Below are positions 35,798 through 45,474 of a stretch of DNA of 64,000 nucleotides, in pieces (position 1 is the stretch's first letter; each line of letters starts with the position of its first letter). Source of the DNA: Acidobacteriota bacterium (GTDB lineage: Bacteria; Acidobacteriota; Terriglobia; Bryobacterales; Bryobacteraceae); contig JAPKYZ010000085.1 of NCBI GenBank assembly GCA_026394055.1, positions 1 to 64,000 of the forward strand, given 5' to 3'. The notes beneath the pieces were generated by a model. That model did not search any database, was not told the origin of the DNA, and worked only from the letters and a program-made list of their open reading frames with translations. The translations under genes were made by a program, and so were the position numbers.

Positions 35798-36769
35798 CTA
35801 GGTGTAGCCATGTTCGCGAAACCACTCCACCGCGCGGCGGAGAGCCTCGCGCACCGAGCCCGGCTGATAGCCCAACTGCTGCGCCGCCTTGTCATGCGAG
35901 ACCCACATTTTTTTGGCCGACATGCGCACCGCATCGATCGGCACCCGTGGCGGCTCCCCACTCACCGAGGCCCAGGCCGAACTGGCGTAGCCCGCCAGAT
36001 ACGCCACCCACAGCGGAATCCGCAGCTTCGGCGCCGGCCGGCCACTGACCTGTTCCAGAATCTGGCAGATGCCCTCGAGCGTTAAATTTTCCGCACCCAG
36101 AATGTAGCGCTCACCGGAGCGCCCTCGTTCCAGCGCCAGCAAATGGCCTTCCGCCACATCGCGCACATCGACGAGATTCAGGCCGGTGTCGACAAAAGCG
36201 GGCATCTGGCCGGTCAAGTAATCGAGCGTGATCTTGCCCGTCGGCGTGGGCTTGAAGTCGTGGTCGCCCACGGGGGCGGTGGGATTGACGATGACCACCG
36301 GAAATCCCGTATGGGCGAAGTTGATGACGGCCAACTCGGCCAGATACTTTGAGCGCTTGTAGGCGCCGTGCATCGATTCGAGCGTCGTAGCCGCGTTCTC
36401 GGTACCGGCCGCGTGGCCTTCGACGCCGATGCAGCCAACGGTGGAGGTGTACACCACGCGGTCCACGCGCGCCTCGCGAGACGCTTCCAGCAAGTGCAGC
36501 GTGCCGTCGACGTTCGAGCGATAGAGCTCCTGCGGATCGGCCGCCCACAGCCGGTAATCGGCGGCAACGTGAAAAACGGCGCCACAACCGGCCACGGCGC
36601 GGTCCAGCGAGGCCCGGTCCCGCAGGTCGCCCGTCACCAGCTCCACATCCAGCTCCGGCACCGGCTTGCCGCGGGTAAGGGCACGGACCTGGTGGCCACG
36701 CTCCAGCAAAGTGCGCGCGACATGCCAGCCCACAAAGCCGGTCGCGCCAGTGACGAGAGTTGGTTTCAC
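35798..36769 (-). CDS. hpnA: Hopanoid-associated NAD-dependent sugar epimerase HpnA
   Basis: 323 residues. NAD motif LVTGATGFVGWHVARTLLER at the N-terminus; the catalytic tyrosine motif is YKRSKYLAE. Family-typical stretches are VFHVAADYRLWAADPQELYR and VNPTAPVGDHDFKPTPTGKI, which are diagnostic for HpnA. It is thought to act on the sugar-derived hopanoid side chain; the reaction is not firmly established. It lies between shc and the HpnG-like gene. Confidence 0.9.
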   Translation of the reverse strand: MKPTLVTGATGFVGWHVARTLLERGHQVRALTRGKPVPELDVELVTGDLRDRASLDRAVAGCGAVFHVAADYRLWAADPQELYRSNVDGTLHLLEASREARVDRVVYTSTVGCIGVEGHAAGTENAATTLESMHGAYKRSKYLAELAVINFAHTGFPVVIVNPTAPVGDHDFKPTPTGKITLDYLTGQMPAFVDTGLNLVDVRDVAEGHLLALERGRSGERYILGAENLTLEGICQILEQVSGRPAPKLRIPLWVAYLAGYASSAWASVSGEPPRVPIDAVRMSAKKMWVSHDKAAQQLGYQPGSVREALRRAVEWFREHGYT

Positions 36770-36851
36770 AGGTTTCGAGTGTAGATCACGCCGGGGCTAC
36801 CCCGCACATCGGGTAGGTAGATCCGGCAGCAACTGCCGTTTTTTGCGGCAG

Positions 36852-38804
36852 TTAGTCGTTGGGCGGCCGCCGCTTCAAAAACTCTCCCAGGGCAAGCACG
36901 GGGAATGAGTTCCGGTAGAGGTGATAGTTCAAGTAAAAGACACGGGGGAATCCTGTGCCCGTGGCCAGCGCTTCGCGCCACAAGCCGTCGCCCTGTTGCG
37001 TCTCGGTGAGATGCTGGACGCCCTTCAACACGCTGGAGGAGGTTTCATCGCCGCCCGCCAGCAACCCGAGCACGGCCCAAGCAGTCTGCGATGGAGTGGA
37101 GGGCGCCGCGATGAAGGCGTTCTTGTCGTAGGACTCGCAGCTTTCACCCCAGCCGCCATCGGCATTCTGGATGGACCGCAGCCATTCGCCCGCCCGCAGC
37201 ACCGGCGCTTCGCGATCGCTGTACCCGGCCGCCTTTAAGCCACGCAAGGCCAGGAAGGTGCCATAGACATAGTCCACACCCCAACGGCCATACCAACTGC
37301 CGTCCGGCTCCTGCGTCTTCAGCAGATACTCAACACCCCGCTGAATGGCCGGGTGATCGGCCGGGAGGCCCCAGCGGCACAGCGCCTCAATGACGCGGCC
37401 GGTGATGTCGGGGCACGTCGGGTCGAGCATGGCGTTGTGGTCGGCAAACGGTACGTCGCTCAAGAACTGCCAGTTGTTGTCGACGTCAAAGGCCGCCCAG
37501 CCGCCATCAGAAGACTGCATGCCGAGCAGCCAATTCTTGGCCCGCTCCACGCAGGCATCGAGCGCCGCTTGATCGGACGCGCCGGTATGCCACAGCGCCA
37601 GCAACACCATCGCGGTGTCGTCGATGTCGGGGTAAAACTCGTTGGCAAATTCGAAGTACCAGCCGGAGGGTTCAAGATCCGGCCGCTTGACTGACCAGTC
37701 ACCCTTGCGGCGGCATTCTTTCGTCAGCAGCCAATCACCGCAACGCCGCAGCGCGTCCCGGGAGGCGATGCCGGTTTCTCCCAAGGCATAGGCCGCAATG
37801 GCGGTGTCCCACACCACCGAGAAACAGGGCTGGAAATAGAACTTCGCCTCGGCATCCGTACCGCCGGGCGCCGCGTCCTGGTCTTCCACGATCAGCGCTT
37901 CAAACTGCCGCACCGCCTCAACGACGGCCGGGTGATCGGACGGGTAGCCCAATACATCCAGCGCCATGATGGCGTACATCATCGGCGGATAGATCGCAGC
38001 CAGACCTTCGGAATGCGCAAACCGCTCCAGCATCCATTCTTCGGCCTTCTTGATGGCCTTGCGGCGCAACTGCTCAGAACCGAACCGCTCCCATAGCTTG
38101 AAAACGCGGTCGACCTTGTGGAACAGGCTCTTCCAGGAGAAGAAGCTCTCGGCCGGCATGAAGGCGGTGGAGACGCCCGGGGTAAAGATCTCGTCGAGGT
38201 TGAAGCCCGTGGGCACCGGGCGGCCGGTGTTGAGGCTCTGGGTGATGGCCAGCGGAATGACGATGGCCCGCGTCCAGGAGCTCATCTCATAAATCACATC
38301 GCCGAACAGCATCAGCTCCGGTGGCACGCTGGGCACATGCTCGCGCGGGTAGAGGCCGAACAACGAGAGGTTCAGCTTGGTGTAGCTATTGGCGGCCTGG
38401 ATGCCGCCCAGCGCCATGATGCGCTCCCGCAGCCGGACCATTGGTTCTGAATCCAGGGGCTGGCCGGACAACTTCAGCGCAAAGTAAGCCTTGACGCTGG
38501 CGCTGATCTCGGAAGGGCCCGCGACATAGATGTTAAAGCCGCCATCGGGCAACTGGCGTGACAGGATAGACTGGACCGCCTTGGCAATCCGCGCCCGGGA
38601 CGGCGGATTCCACTCCGCCCCTTGCGGCGCGTGCCGCCACAGCTCCAGCAGAATGTAGTCGGACTCCAGCGTCGTATCGGCCGTCAGATCCGCCCACCAG
38701 TACCCTTGTGCGTGCTGTTGCGCCATCAGCGCATCCACCGCCCGCAGGGAGGTCCGCGAGGCGGCCGCGGAAACCAGATCACTCAAATGCAGTGAAGGGC
38801 TCAT
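36852..38804 (-). CDS. shc: Squalene-hopene cyclase
   Basis: 650 residues, the normal size. The general acid motif is FYPDIDDTAMVLLALW (DxDDTA). Several QW repeats are visible (QSSDGGWAAFDVDN, QEPDGSWYGRWGVDYVYGTF, QNADGGWGESCES). The N-terminal region has LLELWRHAP and RQLPDGGFNIYVAGP. It cyclises squalene to hopene/hopanol at the inner membrane. It follows ispH by 8 bases, joining precursor supply and cyclisation in one transcript. Confidence 0.95.
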   Translation of the reverse strand: MSPSLHLSDLVSAAASRTSLRAVDALMAQQHAQGYWWADLTADTTLESDYILLELWRHAPQGAEWNPPSRARIAKAVQSILSRQLPDGGFNIYVAGPSEISASVKAYFALKLSGQPLDSEPMVRLRERIMALGGIQAANSYTKLNLSLFGLYPREHVPSVPPELMLFGDVIYEMSSWTRAIVIPLAITQSLNTGRPVPTGFNLDEIFTPGVSTAFMPAESFFSWKSLFHKVDRVFKLWERFGSEQLRRKAIKKAEEWMLERFAHSEGLAAIYPPMMYAIMALDVLGYPSDHPAVVEAVRQFEALIVEDQDAAPGGTDAEAKFYFQPCFSVVWDTAIAAYALGETGIASRDALRRCGDWLLTKECRRKGDWSVKRPDLEPSGWYFEFANEFYPDIDDTAMVLLALWHTGASDQAALDACVERAKNWLLGMQSSDGGWAAFDVDNNWQFLSDVPFADHNAMLDPTCPDITGRVIEALCRWGLPADHPAIQRGVEYLLKTQEPDGSWYGRWGVDYVYGTFLALRGLKAAGYSDREAPVLRAGEWLRSIQNADGGWGESCESYDKNAFIAAPSTPSQTAWAVLGLLAGGDETSSSVLKGVQHLTETQQGDGLWREALATGTGFPRVFYLNYHLYRNSFPVLALGEFLKRRPPND

Positions 38805-38812
38805 GACAACTA

Positions 38813-39802
38813 TTACGACAAAGACATCCGGGGAGCAGCCGAAATTTGCAGCAATTCCGGCGGCAAGGAGAAACGGACATCTTCTTCCTTGACGTCCATC
38901 TGCTCCACGCTGCCGAATCCGCGGACCTGCAGGGAGTGGATCAACTCTTCCACCAGATTTTCCGGAGCCGAAGCGCCCGCCGTCACGGCGACGGTGTTGA
39001 CGCCGGTCAACCAGTCCGGATTGACGTCCCGCTCATCGTCCACCAGATAGGCCGGCACACCGGACTTCTCGCAGACCTCGACCAAGCGGCGCGAATTTGA
39101 GCTGTTCTGGCTCCCCACCACCAGCAGCAAATCGCAGAGCGGCGCCACGGCCTTCACCGCAATCTGGCGGTTCTCGGTGGCGTAGCAGATGTCCTGTGAC
39201 TTGGGCCCAACGATAGCGGGAAACCGCTCATGCAGGCGCGCCACAATGTCCCGCGTCTCGTCCAGCGAGAGCGTGGTCTGAGTCAGGTAGGCTACTTTTT
39301 CCGGATTGGAAAGCTCCAGATGGTCAACGTCTTCCACCGTCTCCACCAGCACCATCGCCTGCGGCTCTTCGCCCATCGTGCCGGCCACTTCCTCGTGGTG
39401 CTTGTGGCCGATCAGCACAATGGTGAAGCCTTGCCGGGCAAACTTCTTGGCTTCCAGATGCACCTTGGTCACCAGCGGACAGGTGGCATCGATGACGGCC
39501 AACTCCCGTGATTCAGCCTCCGCGCGCACGGCGGGTGATACGCCATGGGCCGAGAAAATGGCCCGCGCGCCCACCGGAACCTCATCCAGCTCCTCGACAA
39601 AAATCGCCCCGGAGCGGCGCAGGTCATCGACGACATGCTTGTTGTGGACAATCTCGCGGCGAACGTAGATGGGAGCGCCGTAGGCTTCCAGCGCAATCTT
39701 CACGACATCGATCGCTCTCACTACGCCGGCGCAGAATCCGCGTGGGCTTAGCAAAACGATCCGTTTTTCCGCAGGGCGGGCAGCGGTCCCGTTGGTGCTC
39801 AT
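38813..39802 (-). CDS. ispH: 4-hydroxy-3-methylbut-2-enyl diphosphate reductase IspH
   Basis: 329 residues from ATG 39802 (MSTNGTAARPAEKRIVLLSP), with GAAGGA upstream. The frame is open 70 codons further but without family similarity. The three iron-sulfur Cys are in SPRGFCAGVVRAID, DATCPLVTKVH and SQDICYATENRQ. It is the last enzyme of the MEP pathway, producing IPP and DMAPP. As first gene of the hopanoid operon it ties isoprenoid supply to hopanoid output. TATACT at a suitable distance upstream may be its -10 box, but no -35 was seen. Confidence 0.95.
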   Translation of the reverse strand: MSTNGTAARPAEKRIVLLSPRGFCAGVVRAIDVVKIALEAYGAPIYVRREIVHNKHVVDDLRRSGAIFVEELDEVPVGARAIFSAHGVSPAVRAEAESRELAVIDATCPLVTKVHLEAKKFARQGFTIVLIGHKHHEEVAGTMGEEPQAMVLVETVEDVDHLELSNPEKVAYLTQTTLSLDETRDIVARLHERFPAIVGPKSQDICYATENRQIAVKAVAPLCDLLLVVGSQNSSNSRRLVEVCEKSGVPAYLVDDERDVNPDWLTGVNTVAVTAGASAPENLVEELIHSLQVRGFGSVEQMDVKEEDVRFSLPPELLQISAAPRMSLS

Positions 39803-39848
39803 ACGAATTGTATCCTTCAGTATATCAGCAACCTGAAAGAATATCGGC

Positions 39849-40400
39849 GTGGAAACGACTAGTACCCTTACGATGGGCGTCCCCTTCCCCATCGCCTTAA
39901 CAGCTACCGCCCGCGGCCTCACGTGCATCCGCATCGTGTTGACCAACGAGCCGGCTAGTCCGGATTCGCCGGTCCCCGGAAACCGCGAGGCCGAGCGCAT
40001 CCTGGAAACCACGGCGGAGCAGTTAGTGGCTTACTTTGCCGGGCGGCGGCGGAACTTTGACCTGCCGCTCGCCCCCGGTGGCACTCCCTTTCAGGAGCGC
40101 TGCTGGGACCAACTTCAGCGCATCCCCTATGGCGCCACCATCTCCTATGCCGAGCTGGCGCGCCGGGTGGGCAACCCCAAGGCCTGCCGGGCAGTGGGCG
40201 CGGCCAACGGGCGCAACCCGATCCCGATTGTCATCCCGTGCCACCGCGTCATCGGGTCCAGCGGCAAGCTGCACGGCTTTGCCTACGGGTTGGACATCAA
40301 GCGGCAGTTGATTGATTTGGAGATCGCCTCCCTCAGCGCCTCGGGCGAACCCGCCGCCCCGACGATCGATATTGACTCAAAGCAGCGGTCGTCTTTTTAG
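39849..40400 (+). CDS. ogt: Methylated-DNA-protein-cysteine methyltransferase
   Basis: 183 residues from a GTG (an ATG at 39873 is an alternative). The C-terminal domain is complete: GGTPFQERCWDQLQRIPYGA, SYAELARRVGNPKACRAVG, and the active-site IPCHRVIGSSGKLHG with acceptor Cys. It repairs O6-alkylguanine by suicidal transfer. A C-terminal extension after LIDLEIAS is unremarkable. It is divergent from ispH with 46 bases between starts. Confidence 0.92.
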   Translation: METTSTLTMGVPFPIALTATARGLTCIRIVLTNEPASPDSPVPGNREAERILETTAEQLVAYFAGRRRNFDLPLAPGGTPFQERCWDQLQRIPYGATISYAELARRVGNPKACRAVGAANGRNPIPIVIPCHRVIGSSGKLHGFAYGLDIKRQLIDLEIASLSASGEPAAPTIDIDSKQRSSF

Positions 40401-40528
40401 ACCGTCGCCTTTAGATCGCCGCCCCTGGCGCTCGGGCGGCGTGTGTTGTTGAGTTGGCTGACGGGAGCAGGATGGGCGATGCTGCCCGATTCCCGCCCCC
40501 GTTCGCCGTCGTGCCGGCTTTCCCAGTG

Positions 40529-42526
40529 CTACTGCTCCAGGAAACCCTTCAGCCGCGCGCCACCATTGCGGCCCACCGCCGGGATCTCCAGAACGTTGTC
40601 CGCGACGCCCAAAAGGTCGGGGACCGGGAATCCGAAGACTGTCTTGTGGCCATTGGGCACGAACAGTTGAGGATGATCGAAGGGTGCGCTGCGTCGGGCC
40701 ACCCGCTCGTCGGTGAGGGTTCTCAAGAATGCCACCAGGTCGTCGATCTCCTGTTCGGTGAGGTTGAGCTTACCGATTTCAAAGTCGATGAACTGGGAGT
40801 TCTGATCGCGGAAGTCGCCGCCACGGTTGTAGAATTCCACCGCTTGGCGCAGGGTCCGCTGGCCGCCGTTGTGGAAATACGGGGCGGTCAATTCGACGTT
40901 CCGCAGCGAGGGTACTTTAAAGGCACCTTGCGTGGAGGTCCGTTCGCCGGTGTAGATCGGCGGATTGGCGATATTCGGCACCGGGATGGTCAGCAGTTCC
41001 TTGCTGGGGATGGCGGAGGCGGGCGACGTCAGGATGTCGATCCAAGCGAGCGGATTGCCGAATGGGTCCTTGGCGCCAAGGCCCAAGTCTTCAGCCGTGG
41101 GGCGCACGCCGATGTTGTAGAAGCTTTGATCGTAGGCGATCACTTCACAGTTGCCATTCAGCATGCGTTCGACCATCTCGGCCGGCTCCTTGACGCCGTT
41201 CACCACCGCTCCCAGCAGGATACGGGTGGAGTTGTTGGTGGTCTCAGCACCGGCGTGGCAGGCGGCGCAGGCCGCGTCGCCCGTAAAGACCGCCAGCCCG
41301 CGGAGCTCCTGCGCATTCAGGGCCTGCCGGTTGCCGTCAAAGTAACGGTCCATGCGGCTGTCGTCCGAGATCAGGGTCATTTGATAGAGCTGCAGCGCCA
41401 GGCCGTAGAACAGCGTGAAGTTGTACTCCATCAGGGTGTATTCGTTGGGCAGCAGCGGCCGGTTGGGGTTGGCGACAATCTGGGGCGTGTCACCATTCAT
41501 CCGGACAATGCGGGTGGAGTCCCACCAGCGAGGTTCAAACGCGGCTTCGACCATCGCGCGGTACGAGGTATTGAGGCCGCCAGCCGGGCGGACATAGGGC
41601 GCCAGCACGCTATCGTCGGAGGCGACCTGCTGCTTGGTCAGCGGACGAGCGGGGACCAGCCGCTTGGCGATGTCGCGGAAGGTGCGGCCGGTGTAGCTCA
41701 TCTCCAGCGTGCTCACCGGCGGGCCTACGGATAGCGAAGCCAACGCGGCGTTCTCAATGCGGATCTTGACGAACTCCAGGTTGTTCGGGCTGTTGACACG
41801 GATGACGCGGGCGTTGGCATCGCGCACCCCCCATTCATTGACGCCATTGAAAATGTTCTGTGCGCGGCCATCCCAGAAGAGCCGGTTGTTAAACGCCGTA
41901 TTGATCACCGACGGCGTATTGCGGGGCTCAACTTGCCGGGTGTTGATATTCAACAGGTTGAACACCTGGTCCGGAACCGGTACGCCTATGTCTTCCAGCA
42001 AGCCGGCGAAGGTGCCGAGAAAGCGGGTTAACTTGACACCCTGCGAGGAAACGACATCGTTGATGCTCCGCAGGATGGGGGAGCGCCGGTCAGTGGGGTC
42101 TGAGGGTTTGTGAAGCGGAAAGTCACTATCTTTTAGCTGATAGTTGGGGCCGCCCAACTGGAAAGTCTTGGAGTTGATGTTCGCGCCACCGGGAGCCAAT
42201 TGATTGATCGAGCGCGGGTCGGCGCCCACGCGGAAGTGGCAAGTGGCGCAGGCGGTGACGCCGTCGCTGCCCACTTGCATGTCCCAGAACAAGGCCTTCC
42301 CCAGAGCGATGGCGGCATTGCGGTTCCGGACGTAGGTGGCCAGGTCAGTAGGTTGCGGGACGGGCACCGTCTTCAGCGAGCCGGGCCCCGGATTTGTGTC
42401 GGGAAAGGGGTTGTTGACATTGGCGCACTCGCCTTCACGGCCAGCAGCCCTGGCCGGTACCAGCGCGACCGTCAGGGTCGCGACCAACAACCCCGCAGCC
42501 ATGCGCTGCCCAGATAGTTTGAACAT
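40529..42526 (-). CDS. Dihaem cytochrome-c peroxidase (CcpA/MauG) family protein
   Basis: 665 residues, longer than classical bacterial CCP (about 320-350). Signal peptide RMAAGLLVATLTVALVPARA. Two c-type haem sites: VTACATCHFRVG in the first domain and DAACAACHAGAET in the second. SVINTAFNNRLFWDGRAQ and QGAFKVPSLRNVELTAPYFHNGGQ are typical of the family. It acts in the periplasm, reducing peroxide or performing MauG-like oxidations; which one cannot be told. GAGGAG gives a good ribosome site. Inserted segments between the haem domains explain the extra length. Confidence 0.88.
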   Translation of the reverse strand: MFKLSGQRMAAGLLVATLTVALVPARAAGREGECANVNNPFPDTNPGPGSLKTVPVPQPTDLATYVRNRNAAIALGKALFWDMQVGSDGVTACATCHFRVGADPRSINQLAPGGANINSKTFQLGGPNYQLKDSDFPLHKPSDPTDRRSPILRSINDVVSSQGVKLTRFLGTFAGLLEDIGVPVPDQVFNLLNINTRQVEPRNTPSVINTAFNNRLFWDGRAQNIFNGVNEWGVRDANARVIRVNSPNNLEFVKIRIENAALASLSVGPPVSTLEMSYTGRTFRDIAKRLVPARPLTKQQVASDDSVLAPYVRPAGGLNTSYRAMVEAAFEPRWWDSTRIVRMNGDTPQIVANPNRPLLPNEYTLMEYNFTLFYGLALQLYQMTLISDDSRMDRYFDGNRQALNAQELRGLAVFTGDAACAACHAGAETTNNSTRILLGAVVNGVKEPAEMVERMLNGNCEVIAYDQSFYNIGVRPTAEDLGLGAKDPFGNPLAWIDILTSPASAIPSKELLTIPVPNIANPPIYTGERTSTQGAFKVPSLRNVELTAPYFHNGGQRTLRQAVEFYNRGGDFRDQNSQFIDFEIGKLNLTEQEIDDLVAFLRTLTDERVARRSAPFDHPQLFVPNGHKTVFGFPVPDLLGVADNVLEIPAVGRNGGARLKGFLEQ

Positions 42527-42611
42527 ATTGTTTTCTCCTCAGCAAACAAGTTGTCCGGCCAAGGCACCAGGTCCAGCCGGATTTTGAGGCCACGGGTGGG
42601 CATCAGGAGAA

Positions 42612-42695
42612 AAGTATATCGATTCCAGACAAGGCATTTATGCAAATCTGGTTAAATTTATACTTACATGTGAGAATTTATGTATATATAGCAGG
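42612..42695. promoter_or_regulatory. AT-rich block upstream of the peroxidase gene
   Basis: A stretch with runs such as GTTAAATTTATACTTACATG and TTTATGTATATATAG stands out from the GC-rich surroundings. It lies between the stop of waaA-lpxK and the start of the peroxidase, both on the minus strand. It is therefore most likely the peroxidase promoter, though I could not pair convincing -35 and -10 boxes. Confidence 0.35.
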
Positions 42696-42708
42696 AATGG
42701 CTCGTTTT

Positions 42709-44847
42709 TTAGCGATTGGAGGAGGATTTAGAGTCAATCAACCGTCGGATGTGCGCCAGCAACTGTTCCGGAGTGGCAGGCTGACCGTCAAGGGAGATCT
42801 CATCGGGTTGGGTCTCCAGTTCCAGTACCCAGACGGCGGGAGAGCCCGGCGGCAGATTCGCCGCGTCTTTGGCCGTGGTGATCAGCGGACCGGGCATCGA
42901 ACGGAGCTCCGCCAGTTGATACCGGTGATGGTCAGGAAAGGTCCGCACGCCGGCCAGTTCGACGCCGCATTCGCGCAAGGTCGCAAAGAAGGAACCAGGG
43001 TTGCCGAGCCCGCAAAATGCGGTGTAGCGCCCGGGTGGGGGCGGATTGCGGGCCTGTTTGCGGAGCGTCACCACCGCTCCTGCGCGAGACAGCGCCGGCG
43101 GAGCCTCGCGAAAATAGCCCGCCGGAAAAACTCCGCCGGAGAATGGGTCCAGCGGGTCGAGCAAAACAATATCGAAATCCCGGCACAGGGCCCAATGCTG
43201 AAAACCATCATCGAGCAGGAAGACATCCACTTGGTCTGCCATCATCCGCGCGGTGCGGGCACGATCCCGTCCAATGCCTACGTGGGCCAACCCCGAGCGG
43301 ACGAATAGTTGCGCCTCGTCGCCCGTCATCTCCACTGAGGCCGGAGCACCAGGAGCGAACGCCACCGGCTCCCGGTTCCGGCGGCCATAACCACGGGTGA
43401 GAATCCCGACACGGTATCCGCTTTGGCGGAGCTGCGCGGCCAGCCACAGGACAAACGGAGTCTTGCCGACGCCGCCCATCGCGATTCCGCCGACTGAAAT
43501 CACCGCCCGCGGCAGCCGGACGGGACGGGCTCGCCAACGGTCCAGGGCGAGGCCCGCTCGCCACAGCAGCGAGAGCGTCCACCAAAGCCACGCCAGGGGA
43601 CGGTGAGTGAATGGCGCGCCCAAGCGGATGGCCCCGACGGCTCGCGCGGTGGCACCGCGTTTGGACTCCGCCAGAGCTTGGGCCTTGCCGCCGAGCTCGC
43701 GGGGGTGACGAAGCAGCTCCCGGACAGCAGACGCCAGTGCGGCAGCATCAGTGACGACGCGGACGGCGCCCGCTTCGCGAAACTCGCGGTCCATCTCCGC
43801 AAAGTTCTGCATATGCGGGCCCGTGAGGATGGGACGGCCAAAGAAGGCGGGCTCGAGAATATTGTGCCCGCCCCAGTTCACCAGCGACCCGCCGACAAAC
43901 ACCACCGCGTCCAAGGCAAACAGCCCGGCCAGTTCGCCGATCGTGTCCAGCAGCAACACCGGCTCCGGTCCGGGCCGGAACTGGCTGCGGCGGATAAAAG
44001 GGATTTGGGCGGCCTCCAGAAGGCCTGCGGTCAGCTCAAACCGCTCCGGCCGGCGGGGCGCCAGGATCATCTTGGTGCCGGGCGGCAGTTGCTGATAGGC
44101 GGCGATCACCTGCTGCTCTTCATCGGGCGGCATGGTGCTGGCGGCGATCAGCAGCGGAGCGCCGCCCACCCACGCGACCAGCTCAGGCGCCGGCGGCGCG
44201 GGCGGCTCCACGTCGTACTTCAGGTTGCCATTGTTGATCGCGTGCGTGGCCCCGAGCGCGGCCAGCCGCTGGCGATCCCGCTCACTTTGGGCCAGCACGG
44301 CATCGGGCAACGAGAGCAGCGGCTGAAAGAACCAGCGCAGCTTGCGGTATTGGGCGACGGTCCGATCGGCAATGCGGCCGTTCATCAGATAGAGCGTGCA
44401 GCCGAAGCGCTTGGCTTCGCGCCACAGATTCGGCCAGATCTCGGTTTCGAGAACGATCAGGCAGGCCGGGCGCAGCCGCCGCAGAACGCGCCGGACGAAC
44501 CAGGGATAATCAAAGGGTACGTAGAAGACATGGTCGGCCAAGCCACTCAGGCGCTGGTCCGCCATTTTGCGGCCGGCCACGGTGCCGACCGAAACATAGA
44601 CCGGACGGCCCGGAAAGCGGAGGCGCAGCTGACGGACAATGCCGGCGGCAGCGATCACTTCGCCCACGGAAACGGCGTGCAACCAGATGCCACCGGGGAT
44701 CGTCTGGCGGTAGGAGAGCTGGCCAAAACGCTCCGCCAAGTGCGGACGCCAATCGGGCCGGCGGACAGCGCGCCACGCCACGTAGAGCGCAAACAGGGGA
44801 AACCCCAGCCAGAGCAGCAACCGGTAGAGGAAAAAAATGAAGAACAA
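42709..44847 (-). CDS. waaA-lpxK: Fusion: Kdo transferase (WaaA/KdtA) + tetraacyldisaccharide 4'-kinase (LpxK)
   Basis: 712 residues from TTG 44847; the frame is open to 44940 but would run through the divergent gene. Residues about 2-25 are a membrane anchor. The WaaA half shows IWLHAVSVGEVIAAAGIVRQ with the catalytic Glu, LIVLETEIWPNLW, LMNGRIADRT, VFVGGSLVNWGGHNILEPA and GRPILTGPHMQNF. At about 458-464 the LpxK half begins with the P-loop GGVGKTP, then ILTRGYGRRNREPVAF, VFLLDDGFQHWALCRDFDIV and CGLGNPGSFFATLRECGVEL. LpxK makes lipid IVA and WaaA adds Kdo to it, so consecutive enzymes are joined, in reverse order of action. No stop or frame change was seen at the junction. Confidence 0.9.
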   Translation of the reverse strand: MFFIFFLYRLLLWLGFPLFALYVAWRAVRRPDWRPHLAERFGQLSYRQTIPGGIWLHAVSVGEVIAAAGIVRQLRLRFPGRPVYVSVGTVAGRKMADQRLSGLADHVFYVPFDYPWFVRRVLRRLRPACLIVLETEIWPNLWREAKRFGCTLYLMNGRIADRTVAQYRKLRWFFQPLLSLPDAVLAQSERDRQRLAALGATHAINNGNLKYDVEPPAPPAPELVAWVGGAPLLIAASTMPPDEEQQVIAAYQQLPPGTKMILAPRRPERFELTAGLLEAAQIPFIRRSQFRPGPEPVLLLDTIGELAGLFALDAVVFVGGSLVNWGGHNILEPAFFGRPILTGPHMQNFAEMDREFREAGAVRVVTDAAALASAVRELLRHPRELGGKAQALAESKRGATARAVGAIRLGAPFTHRPLAWLWWTLSLLWRAGLALDRWRARPVRLPRAVISVGGIAMGGVGKTPFVLWLAAQLRQSGYRVGILTRGYGRRNREPVAFAPGAPASVEMTGDEAQLFVRSGLAHVGIGRDRARTARMMADQVDVFLLDDGFQHWALCRDFDIVLLDPLDPFSGGVFPAGYFREAPPALSRAGAVVTLRKQARNPPPPGRYTAFCGLGNPGSFFATLRECGVELAGVRTFPDHHRYQLAELRSMPGPLITTAKDAANLPPGSPAVWVLELETQPDEISLDGQPATPEQLLAHIRRLIDSKSSSNR

Positions 44848-45427
44848 GTGCCTGTTGGTTATCTTAAGTGTTTCCGCGCTGGCGGCTGACAAGCCCGCCT
44901 TCAAGCCGCGCCCCATGGCCGAATACGCCAACAAGATCACGCTCGATCAGGTGACCATTGCGGTGGAGCCGTTTGACGACGATGAGAAGCGCGCCACGGC
45001 ATTTGGCAAGGTCCCGCTGGGCAAGTTTGACGTGGTCCCGATGCTGGTGGTGATCGAGAACAACCGCAAGAATGCACTAGACCTGAAGCGCGTCAAGATC
45101 ACCTACCGCCCCCGGGGCAGCGCCGAGATCGACGCCACGCCCGCAGTGGACGTCCGGTTCCTGGACGGGCCCTCACGCCCGTCAATGAGCGCCAGCCCCT
45201 TCCCCATCCCGCTCCCGGCTCGGGTGAAGAAGAGTAAGCTCAACGACCCAGTGATTGAGGAGCGCGCCTTCGCCGCCAAAATGATCGCCCCCGGCGAAAT
45301 CGCTAGTGGCTTTGTCTATTTCTGGACCAGTTACCACGGCCAGACCACAGTCACACTGTCCGGCTTACGCGATGCGCTGGCGTCGCAGGACTTGTTCTTT
45401 TTTGAAGTGCCCGTCAGTCATCGTTAA
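44837..45427 (+). CDS. Exported protein of unknown function
   Basis: 196 residues with signal-like start MKNKCLLVILSVSALAADKP. The body has a beta-rich pattern (KITLDQVTIAVEPFDDDEKR, GKFDVVPMLVVIENNRKNAL, VKITYRPRGSAEIDATPAVD) and later EIASGFVYFWTSYH. This suggests an immunoglobulin-like fold that might package an accessory domain. The family is not recognised. Its start overlaps, or nearly overlaps, the start of the divergent waaA-lpxK gene. Confidence 0.65.
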   Translation: MKNKCLLVILSVSALAADKPAFKPRPMAEYANKITLDQVTIAVEPFDDDEKRATAFGKVPLGKFDVVPMLVVIENNRKNALDLKRVKITYRPRGSAEIDATPAVDVRFLDGPSRPSMSASPFPIPLPARVKKSKLNDPVIEERAFAAKMIAPGEIASGFVYFWTSYHGQTTVTLSGLRDALASQDLFFFEVPVSHR

Positions 45428-45474
45428 GCATTGGCGAGCGCGGGAACAGTGACGACCGGCGGAACCTGACAGGC

